A stretch of DNA of 64,000 nt from CAZIAK01 sp964537035 (GTDB taxonomy: Bacteria; Planctomycetota; B15-G4), in contig CAZIAK010000003.1 of NCBI GenBank assembly GCA_964537035.1, positions 1 through 64,000 of the forward strand. The letters are read 5' to 3'. The position numbers and the translations under genes were made by a program. The notes under the pieces are model-generated. The model ran no database searches and was not told the DNA's origin. It was given only the letters and a program-made list of their open reading frames with translations. Shown piece after piece: positions 47,926 to 55,393 of this stretch. Numbering within the stretch: position 1 is the first letter of the stretch; the number at the start of each line of letters is the position of its first letter.

Positions 47926-49302
47926 ATGCTGCGCTGCCTGTTGCTCCTCTGTGTTGCCCCGCTCTTCGCCAACCTCACGGCCCAAGAGGTCCCGCCCGGC
48001 ACTCGCCCGGTCATGACAGTTCAGGGCCAGGAGTTCTTCACCTGGGACGAGTACAAGCGATCGGATCTCTTCAGGGACGCAGGGCTGAGGTGCCAGACCG
48101 AGCACCCCGAAGGCGCCGCCTACGCCTCGGCCGACCCGTCTGACTGCACCTACAACTTCACCAACCCATCCCAAGAATACGCACCCACGACGATCATCGA
48201 GATCCCCGTGGTGATGCACTGCATGTTCGCATCCGACGGCACCGGCTTTGTCCCCGAAGCAGCCATGGTGAGCCAGGTGCAACAGCTCAACGAGCGCTTT
48301 CGAGCCTTCGCTGGGGGAGTCGGTGGTATGGGCAACGACACGATGATCCAGTTTCACCTGGCTACCGAAGACGAGTTCGGCAACCCGTCCACGGGCATCG
48401 ACTACCGCCAGAACGATCAGTTCTTCAACGACGGCGGCCAGTACTGGAACAGCCTGGCCTGGGACACCAACCGCTACCTCAACATCTACATGAACAACGC
48501 AGCCGGCTTCCTGGGCTACGTCCCCTTCTTGCCCCAGCAAGGTGGAGGGGTGGCGGGCAACCCGGCCGACAGGGTGGTTCTGCTCTGGTCGACCGTGGGC
48601 GCCTCCGCCCCCATCGGATTCCCCTATGACCAGGGCACCATCGCCGCCCACGAGGTCGGCCACTACCTGGGCCTGTTCCACACCTTTCAAGGGGGCTGCC
48701 ATCACCCGGTGGGCTGCGCGTCCAAGGGCGATCGCGTCTGCGACACGAACCCGTCGAGTTCATCGGCGTTCGTGTGCAACCCCATCAACAGCTGCGGCGT
48801 CCCCGACCCCTTCGAGAACTACATGAGCTACGGGGACCCCTGCATGACCGAGTTCAGCCCGGAGCAGATCCTGCGCATGCGCTGCAGCATCGAACACTAC
48901 CGGCCCGACCTCGGCCTGTCGGAGCCCGCCGGCACATGGGCGGACCTGGGCGGCGGCACGAGCGGCTCGAACGGCAGCCCCACCCTTGAGGGAGGCGGGC
49001 TGCTCCTGGCTGGATCCGTGGCCACGGTGGATCTTCAGGCCGCTCCGCCCAACGCGTCGCTGCTGCTCTGGATCTCACTCACCTCGACTCCGATCAACGT
49101 CCTGGGCGGTACGGTGCACGCTGTGCCCTTCGCGGCCCAGATCCCGTTCGTCGCAGATGGCAGCGGCGATTTCTCAGCCTTCACGACCTGGCCCGATGGC
49201 GTCCCCCCCGGCACGCAGAGCTGGTTTCAGTTCTTGGTCCAGGATGCCACGGTGCCCGGGGGCATCACGCTTTCCAACGGGCTGAAAGCCACGGCGCCCT
49301 GA
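47926..49302 (+). CDS. secreted M43 (pappalysin-like) metalloprotease with shared C-terminal module
   Basis: 458 aa. Signal peptide MLRCLLLLCVAPLFANLTAQ. The catalytic motif is HEVGHYLGLFH (His242, Glu243, His246, His252), with Met-turn NYMSYGDPC. CDT and cysteine-rich segments between them match the M43 cytophagalysin family. FSPEQILRMRCSIEHYRPDL closes the domain. Residues 338-458 (DNA 48937-49299) are the shared module: WADLGGG, VLGGTVHAVP, TWPDGVPPG, LSNGLKATAP. Likely an extracellular protease attached or sorted by this tail. Confidence 0.92.
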   Translation: MLRCLLLLCVAPLFANLTAQEVPPGTRPVMTVQGQEFFTWDEYKRSDLFRDAGLRCQTEHPEGAAYASADPSDCTYNFTNPSQEYAPTTIIEIPVVMHCMFASDGTGFVPEAAMVSQVQQLNERFRAFAGGVGGMGNDTMIQFHLATEDEFGNPSTGIDYRQNDQFFNDGGQYWNSLAWDTNRYLNIYMNNAAGFLGYVPFLPQQGGGVAGNPADRVVLLWSTVGASAPIGFPYDQGTIAAHEVGHYLGLFHTFQGGCHHPVGCASKGDRVCDTNPSSSSAFVCNPINSCGVPDPFENYMSYGDPCMTEFSPEQILRMRCSIEHYRPDLGLSEPAGTWADLGGGTSGSNGSPTLEGGGLLLAGSVATVDLQAAPPNASLLLWISLTSTPINVLGGTVHAVPFAAQIPFVADGSGDFSAFTTWPDGVPPGTQSWFQFLVQDATVPGGITLSNGLKATAP

Positions 49303-49397
49303 GTCAGCTCATCGAGCGCCCAGGGACGGCCGACTGCCGAGGCCTTCGCACACCGAACCCATAGCGGCAGCGCGCGTGGACGAAACCTGGCGTTGGC

Positions 49398-49934
49398 CTA
49401 CCAGCTCTTGCGCACGTTGCGGATGCGCGCACGCACGGAGGCCTGGTCGCTGGCCATGGCCTCGTCGAACAGCGCTTCGATCTCCGGGCGAAGACCGGGG
49501 TCACGGGCTGCGAGCAACCCCAGGCCGTTGTAGGCCCAGGCGCGCACGAACGGGCTGGCCGCTCCGCAGTAGACGTCCAGGCGAGGCCGCAGCTTGAGCA
49601 GGCGCGCCGTGGTGAGGTCTAGCCGCGGAAGCATCACGAGCAGATGCAACGTCGCGCCCCAGCAGAGTTCACGTTGCAGCAGGGCGGCGACCTGCCCCCC
49701 CACGCGGCGGTCGAAGCTGTGGCCAGATTCGAGCCAGCGTTTGAGGACCCAGGTGGCCCCCACCTGGACGGCCTCGTCACCATCCCGGGCTCGTTCGGCT
49801 CGTCGCACGAGCCTGACCAGCTCGGACACACTGGCAGCCTCGGCAGGCAACACGTTCGCGACTTCGGTGAAGGCCAGCACGTCCCGTCCATCCCAAGAGC
49901 GCAGCGCGGCGGCGATGTCGAAGGATGGCGGCAT
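49398..49934 (-). CDS. HEAT/ARM-like helical protein of unknown function
   Basis: 178 aa from the ATG at 49934. Entirely helical in character, with paired amphipathic helices (VSELVRLVRRAERARDGDEA, GGQVAALLQRELCWGATLHL, SPFVRAWAYNGLGLLAARDP) like HEAT or ARM repeats. No catalytic motif or signal peptide is visible. Such proteins are usually cytoplasmic scaffolds. The segment SFVRAWAYNGLGLLA resembles repeat proteins that monitor damage or bind proteins. It is convergent with the M43 gene and downstream of the PIG-L gene on the same strand. Confidence 0.65.
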   Translation of the reverse strand: MPPSFDIAAALRSWDGRDVLAFTEVANVLPAEAASVSELVRLVRRAERARDGDEAVQVGATWVLKRWLESGHSFDRRVGGQVAALLQRELCWGATLHLLVMLPRLDLTTARLLKLRPRLDVYCGAASPFVRAWAYNGLGLLAARDPGLRPEIEALFDEAMASDQASVRARIRNVRKSW

Positions 49935-50048
49935 GGTGGACGATGGTAGCAGTGTGGCCGGCGAGCCATCGGCGGAGGCAGGGGCATCGTCAACGGCGGG
50001 CCACTCCAGATCTGGCCGCCCAGGGTGCACTGGCCAGGCCGGACGAAT

Positions 50049-51056
50049 CTACGGCCGCGGCGCACCCGCTGAGGGCCCGTAGCTGCGCGTGACGAACTGG
50101 GGCTCCGCGAGACGCTCGAACCAGGCGCGGGTGGCCGCCGCGGCGCCCGGTGGGTTGTGCGCATACAGAACATAGTTCTCGATGTCGCTGCCCCGCCCCA
50201 TGAAGAGCTGCATGGTGCCTTGGGAACGGTGTGCGGCGATCGCCCAGTTGGCGATGATGTGGTAGTTCAGCTTGTCCTGATAGCCGAATCCCTGACCGCG
50301 CTCGAAGTCGAAGGTCGGTGCGCCCTCGGTCGCGTCGGTGATGGGCCATCCAGCCAGGCCGCTCGGGGTGGCCCGGGGGTCGTCATCACGCACGAAGCGT
50401 ACACCGAGAGTGACCGGCCGCTCCTCCAGCGGCAGGCTCTCCACCGCCTGCAGCGCCAGCAGCGCCGCCGACTTGTGGTGCCCGTGGGTGCCCTCGTCGG
50501 GGAAGAACGTCACCAGGAAGTCGTAGCCACCTTCCTGCATGATGGCGGCCAGGGTCTGGCGCACCCCATCAACATCCCAGACCTCGGCACCCTCGCCCAT
50601 GATCTCGAACTCGTCGGTCGTGTAGCGATGATCTTGTTGCCGCAGGAACATCACCCGACGCACGTTCATCACTCGCGCTCCGTCGACCATCTCCTGGCGG
50701 CGAATGGCGGGCAGCTCGCGACGGCCCACGTCCTCGTCGGTGAGCTCCAGACCGTAGATCGACTCGGCCAGAGTGGCGTACTTGAAGCCGCCCTCGCCGT
50801 TGGTGAGCACGCACACATCCGCCAGCCCTCCGAGGTGCGTCGCGTTCTTGTACATCAGCCCGGCGAAGGCCACGTCGTCATCGGGGTGGGCCACGACGGC
50901 CAGGACCCGCGGCGCCTCGAGATCGCGGGGCCCCTCGGTGACGTACGCCGTGTCGATGGGCACCGGCGTCGTCGCTGTACAGGCGACCATGACGAGGCAC
51001 ACAGCTGGCAGAACCTGGGCGAGGGCGGGCGTCGGACGACACAGGAGAGGGGACAC
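50049..51056 (-). CDS. PIG-L/LmbE-family deacetylase lipoprotein
   Basis: 335 aa from the GTG at 51056, chosen because GGAG lies six bases upstream and the product then has a normal lipoprotein leader ending LVMVAC (Cys26). VVAHPDDDVAFAG is the first metal site and FFPDEGTHGHHKSAALLAL the second, as in N-acetylglucosamine-type deacetylases. GQGFGYQDKLNYHIIANWAI is a conserved later segment in extracytoplasmic members. It probably deacetylates an amino-sugar substrate outside the cytoplasm. The longer upstream frame has no homology. Confidence 0.87.
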   Translation of the reverse strand: MSPLLCRPTPALAQVLPAVCLVMVACTATTPVPIDTAYVTEGPRDLEAPRVLAVVAHPDDDVAFAGLMYKNATHLGGLADVCVLTNGEGGFKYATLAESIYGLELTDEDVGRRELPAIRRQEMVDGARVMNVRRVMFLRQQDHRYTTDEFEIMGEGAEVWDVDGVRQTLAAIMQEGGYDFLVTFFPDEGTHGHHKSAALLALQAVESLPLEERPVTLGVRFVRDDDPRATPSGLAGWPITDATEGAPTFDFERGQGFGYQDKLNYHIIANWAIAAHRSQGTMQLFMGRGSDIENYVLYAHNPPGAAAATRAWFERLAEPQFVTRSYGPSAGAPRP

Positions 51057-51223
51057 AGATCGCTCCGGGCTGGGGGTGGAGGGACGAGCGTACCCCAACC
51101 CGCACCCCCACCCCGAAGAGCACCCGTTGGCTGCGCTGCGCTGGCAGCCTCTCCATGGGCTGCGTCCGTCATGACCCGAACGCATCCAGCAGGAGATGAG
51201 CGGTTGACCGCCCGCGAGCTCCC

Positions 51224-52153
51224 TCAGGGAGCCACAGCAGCCAGGCCATTGCTCGCAGCCCAACCCGCGCCCGCCGTGCCGTCGGGAATCCAGTACTGCA
51301 CGAGCAGCATGGCACCGGAGGGCACACCGTTCGGCCACACGAAGGGCGTGACGATCTGGCCATCACCGGGCACCGGCAGGCCCGGTACCAGCAGGTCAGG
51401 GGAGGGCACCAAGACGCCGCCCTTGAACGGCGCGTTCAGTGGCGACAGACCGATCACCAGCGTGGCCGAGGCCAGGGCCGGGGCTCCAGAAAGCGTGACG
51501 ACCGCCACGGTGCCACCGACGAGAGGGCCCTCGCCCTGCAAGGTCGGAGCGCCTGAGCTGCCGCCGACGCTCCCGCCCAGATCGAACCAGTCGCCCGGCT
51601 CATCACCGAACACGAGGGTGTCCATGGCGAAGGTGTATCCCCCGCCCAATCCGGTCCCCAGAACGAATGAGGCGATGGCCGTGCCGTCGAAGGACAGGTG
51701 ACCCGATGAACCGGGAGAACCTGCTGGCCCTGTGGTCACCGACGACTCGCCGATCACCACACCCATGGCGTCCCGCGCTGTCAGGGTGAACACGGCGCCC
51801 GAACCGCCGAAGCCGTTGATCACATCGAGTTCGATGTGCGACACGGGCGCGTCGAACACGCCCGTGATGTCGCCGGGCAAGCCCGAGGGCGGGTTGTCGC
51901 CCAGGCCGCAGGTGTCGCAGGTCGCCAGGATGTTGTCACCCGACGTGGCGGCGCTGTCGAACAGCACGTCGATGAGGATCACACCACCGTCGAGGGTCAC
52001 TCCCGGGTACTCGAGGTGCGGGCCGTTCGCGAACCCCGGGAAGATCTGATGAAAGGCTCCGGGCGCACTGACGCCGTCAAAACCGACGACGTCAAGTTGG
52101 GCCTGGGAAGTCGTGGTCAGCAGCGACAGCACCAGCAAGGACTGAACGAACAT
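51224..52153 (-). CDS. small secreted protein with shared C-terminal module
   Basis: 309 aa. The signal peptide MFVQSLLVLSLLTTTSQAQ is clear. Residues about 20-180 form an unidentified beta-rich domain (VVGFDGVSAPGAFHQIFPGF; SHIELDVINGFGGSGAVFTL; GYTFAMDTLVFGD), reminiscent of jelly-roll domains of secreted PEP-CTERM-type proteins. Residues 189-309 are the shared module: WFDLGGS, PFKGGVLVPSPDLL, VWPNGVPSGA, ASNGLAAVAP. Function unknown. It is preceded by a 426-base divergent intergenic region. Confidence 0.82.
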   Translation of the reverse strand: MFVQSLLVLSLLTTTSQAQLDVVGFDGVSAPGAFHQIFPGFANGPHLEYPGVTLDGGVILIDVLFDSAATSGDNILATCDTCGLGDNPPSGLPGDITGVFDAPVSHIELDVINGFGGSGAVFTLTARDAMGVVIGESSVTTGPAGSPGSSGHLSFDGTAIASFVLGTGLGGGYTFAMDTLVFGDEPGDWFDLGGSVGGSSGAPTLQGEGPLVGGTVAVVTLSGAPALASATLVIGLSPLNAPFKGGVLVPSPDLLVPGLPVPGDGQIVTPFVWPNGVPSGAMLLVQYWIPDGTAGAGWAASNGLAAVAP

Positions 52154-52579
52154 GGTCTCTCTCTTGAGAAGCCGAGGCTACGCCGACACGCCACGCGCCG
52201 GCCAGGGTGCTCATGAATCGAGGGACTCGCGCCGCTCTCCGCCGAGTGTGCCACGGAGACGGCCACCTCGCCGTGGCAGAGCCGTGTCTGCCCATGAACG
52301 GGGTTGCGGCGAGTGCGATCGCGAGTGACGGATCCGAACTGGCCGATCTGACATCGCTGGGCCCCTGCGTGTGCACGGCCTTCTCTTGGCCGTGCCAGCC
52401 CACCCAGCAGCTCTTCCTTGATCAATCACCTGAAACATCTCGCCCGCGACCCCCGAATCCTGACGGGATTGCCGGGTGGTGATACCGTGGCGAGTCGTGA
52501 GGCCAACGCTTGCTTCTGACCCGGTCAGCCACAGCGTTCCGCCCCGCCGCTCCCACCTCCCACTCTTTGTCTTCCCATC
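52154..52579. other. divergent intergenic region
   Basis: About 426 bases between the divergent secreted-protein and arylsulfotransferase genes. No gene was recognised; short frames are compositionally unconvincing. It should hold both promoters but no clear -35/-10 elements were found. Confidence 0.55.
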
Positions 52580-54208
52580 GTGCCAACGCTCACAAGGCTC
52601 GCCTCGTCCTTGACGGCCTCCCTGCTCACATCGTTGCTGCTCGTGCCGCTCAGCGCGAGCGTCGGGGCCCAGACACCGGCCGCGGGCCACCGCGTCTACT
52701 CGCCCAACGGCCAGACGAACACCTTTCTGGTCGACAACCAGGGCGCCACCGTGCACACCTGGCCGAGCAGCAACGCGCCGGGCAACACGGTGTACGTCGA
52801 AGAGGACGGCGTCATGCTGCGCACGATCCGCACGGGCGTGTCTGGCCCCGGTGGCGTCGGTGGCGGCGTCGAGCGATTGGCCTTGGACGGCACCGTCTTG
52901 TGGCGCTTCGACTATGACACCGGCGGAAACATCCACCACCACGACGTCGAGTCGCTGCCCAACGGCAACGTCTTGATGGTCGCCTGGGAGGTGAAGACCC
53001 AGGCCCAGGCCATCGCCGCTGGCCGCAACCCGGCCCTGGTCACGGGCGCATCGTTCATGCCCGACCACATCATCGAGGTGGCGCAGACCGGTCCCACGAC
53101 GGGCGACATCGTCTGGGAGTGGCACGTCTGGGATCACCTGATTCAGGACTTCGACAACGGCCAGGCGAACTTCGGCGACCCGGCGGCCCATCCCGAGCTG
53201 ATCGACATCAACTTCCCGCCGAACAACGGCTCCGACTTCAACCACGTGAACAGCGTCGACTTCGACACGGAGAACAACTGGATCGTCATCAGCGCCAACT
53301 TCCAGGACGAGTTCTGGATCGTGGATCACAGCACGACCACCTCGGAGGCCGCAGGGCACACCGGCGGTGACCACGGCAAGGGCGGCGACCTGCTCTACCG
53401 CTGGGGCAACCCCCAGGCCTACCGCGCGGGTACGGGTGCGGACAAGAAGCTCTTCCGGCAGCACGGCGTCAAGTTCATCGGTCCCGGCCTGGACGGTGAG
53501 GGCAACATCATCCTCTACAACAACCAGATCTCACCCTCGAGCCGCGTCGAAGAGATCGAGCTGCCCCTCGACGGGTCGGGCAACTTCATCTTCGGCCCGG
53601 GTGGTGTCTTCGGTCCGGCGGGCCCCGTCTGGACCTACCAGGACCCGGCCATGAACTCGGCCATCATGAGCAGCGCCGAGCGTCTACCCAATGGCAACAC
53701 GCTGATCTGCTCGAGCCTGCAAGGGCGCATCTTCGAGATCACCACGGGTGGGACGAACGTCTGGGAGATCGGCACCCCCACCGTCTTCCGCGCCACCATC
53801 GTCGAGCGCACCCTCTGGAACGACGCCTCCACCGTGTCGGTGAGTGGCGGAGGCAACGTGTCCTTCGACCTGATCGCGGGTTCGGCCCAGGCCGGCCAGC
53901 AGTACTTCGTGCTGGGTTCCATCAGCGGCACCACGCCAGGCTTCACCAAGACCTTCATCAACGTGCCGCTCAACTGGGACGCCTACACCGACGTGACCCT
54001 GGCCTTGGCCAACACGGCGGTCCTGACCGACACCGTCGGGGTGCTCGATGGCAACGGACGGGCCACCGCGTCGCTCAACGTGACCCCGGGCCTGCTGCCG
54101 GCGTCGGCTGTGGGCTTTGTGCTGCACCACGCAGCGCTGGCGGTCAACCCCGGCACCAGCACGCTCACCTGGGCCAGCAACCCCGTGGCCATCTCCGTGG
54201 AGCCGTAG
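52580..54208 (+). CDS. secreted arylsulfotransferase-like protein (ASST family)
   Basis: 542 aa with a GTG start and a signal peptide ending near ASVGAQ. Segments characteristic of arylsulfotransferases occur in order: GQTNTFLVDNQGATVHTW, LALDGTVLWRFDYDTGGNIH, HHHDVESLPNGNVLMVAWE, DFNHVNSVDFDTENNWIVIS, RQHGVKFIGPG and ERLPNGNTLICSSLQGRIFE. The fold is a six-bladed propeller that moves sulfate between phenolic esters without PAPS. The last about 110 residues (VSFDLIAGSAQAGQQYFVLG to VAISVEP) are a beta domain of similar size to the shared module but with a distinct sequence. Confidence 0.85.
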   Translation: MPTLTRLASSLTASLLTSLLLVPLSASVGAQTPAAGHRVYSPNGQTNTFLVDNQGATVHTWPSSNAPGNTVYVEEDGVMLRTIRTGVSGPGGVGGGVERLALDGTVLWRFDYDTGGNIHHHDVESLPNGNVLMVAWEVKTQAQAIAAGRNPALVTGASFMPDHIIEVAQTGPTTGDIVWEWHVWDHLIQDFDNGQANFGDPAAHPELIDINFPPNNGSDFNHVNSVDFDTENNWIVISANFQDEFWIVDHSTTTSEAAGHTGGDHGKGGDLLYRWGNPQAYRAGTGADKKLFRQHGVKFIGPGLDGEGNIILYNNQISPSSRVEEIELPLDGSGNFIFGPGGVFGPAGPVWTYQDPAMNSAIMSSAERLPNGNTLICSSLQGRIFEITTGGTNVWEIGTPTVFRATIVERTLWNDASTVSVSGGGNVSFDLIAGSAQAGQQYFVLGSISGTTPGFTKTFINVPLNWDAYTDVTLALANTAVLTDTVGVLDGNGRATASLNVTPGLLPASAVGFVLHHAALAVNPGTSTLTWASNPVAISVEP

Positions 54209-54443
54209 GGCGAAGCCCGTTGAACTCAGCTGGCGCGGGATGTGACGCACCGCCAGGGCCGCTGGCTGAAGGCCGTCGCGGGAGGGTCAGAGCGTCGAGG
54301 CCCCACCCGACGTCTGCCCGACACAGACGGCTCAGCGCAAGCTCTGTCACAATCGGTGTGGTGCCGAGAGATGCAATAAACTCACGGGACCGCTCGAGCT
54401 GCCTCTCGACACCCCGCATTCCACGGACAACTCCGGACCCGCC

Positions 54444-55322
54444 ATGATGAAGAACATACTCTGCCTGCTCGTCTTCGCCGCCTTCTGCCTGTGCCCCTTG
54501 GGCTCTGCTTCCCGGTTGGCGGCACAGTCCGATGCCCTTGAGTTTCCTGCGGCCAGCCCGCCGGCCCTGGTTCGTGAACAGGTGGGTTTGACCACCGTTG
54601 AGATCGAGTACGCACGGCCCAGTACCAGGGGGCGCAAGATCTTCGGGGGGCTGATCCCCTTCGATGAAATCTGGCGCACCGGCGCCAACGAAGCCACGCG
54701 GATCACGTTCAGCACGGACGTCGTGTTCGGGGGCGAAGCGGTGGCCGCCGGTACCTACGCGCTCTTCACCATCCCTGGCACGATCGAGTGGACGGTGATC
54801 CTGAATCGGGTGAGTGGGCAATGGGGATCCTACGGCTACAACCCCGACCAGGACGTCCTGCGGGTCAGCGTCAACGCCGAGAACATGAAGCGACCCGTCG
54901 AGACGTTGCGCCTCGGCCTCGCAGACCTCACCGACGCCTCGGCCCAACTCGAGCTGTCCTGGGAGCACACCCGCGTGTCGGTCCCCATCGAGGTCAACAT
55001 CGTGGACATGCTGGTCCCGAAGATCGAAGCCGCCATGGCTTCATCCGACGAGCCCAAGCCCTACCTGTCCGCCGCGATGTTCTACTACGCCCATGACATC
55101 GACCTCGAGCAGTCGTTGCAGTGGATCAACGCGGGCCTCGTCCAGCAGCCCCAAGCGGTCTGGATCCAATACCGCAAGGGACTGATCCTGGCCAAGCTCG
55201 GCGACAAAGAGGGCTGCATGGCCGCGGCCAAGAAGGCGATCGACCTGGCAAACGCGACCGGTGGTGAGCTGGGCGCAGAATATCGACGCCTGAGCGAAGC
55301 ACTGGTCGACAGCCTACGCTAG
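54444..55322 (+). CDS. DUF2911-domain secreted protein
   Basis: 292 aa. Signal peptide MMKNILCLLVFAAFCLCPLG ending near RLAAQ. The DUF2911 domain spans about 40-190: TTVEIEYARPSTRGRKIFGG, PFDEIWRTGANEATRITFST, AAGTYALFTIPGTIEWTVIL and GYNPDQDVLRVSV are its signature segments. The C-terminal about 95 residues are helical and TPR-like (DLEQSLQWINAGLVQQPQAV, GLILAKLGDKEGCMAAAKKA). The family is common in Bacteroidota and related phyla with no known activity. It stands alone between two secreted-protein loci. Confidence 0.9.
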   Translation: MMKNILCLLVFAAFCLCPLGSASRLAAQSDALEFPAASPPALVREQVGLTTVEIEYARPSTRGRKIFGGLIPFDEIWRTGANEATRITFSTDVVFGGEAVAAGTYALFTIPGTIEWTVILNRVSGQWGSYGYNPDQDVLRVSVNAENMKRPVETLRLGLADLTDASAQLELSWEHTRVSVPIEVNIVDMLVPKIEAAMASSDEPKPYLSAAMFYYAHDIDLEQSLQWINAGLVQQPQAVWIQYRKGLILAKLGDKEGCMAAAKKAIDLANATGGELGAEYRRLSEALVDSLR

Positions 55323-55393
55323 ATCGGACGCCAGCCGGCACAGTGTCGCCGCGTTCCAACAGAGAGAGAATCGCGAGAGACCGGGCTTCATGC

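Noticed and set aside
52211..53464. 417-residue minus-strand frame overlapping the arylsulfotransferase
   Set aside because: The plus-strand gene has clear family motifs; this frame has none and extends into intergenic sequence.
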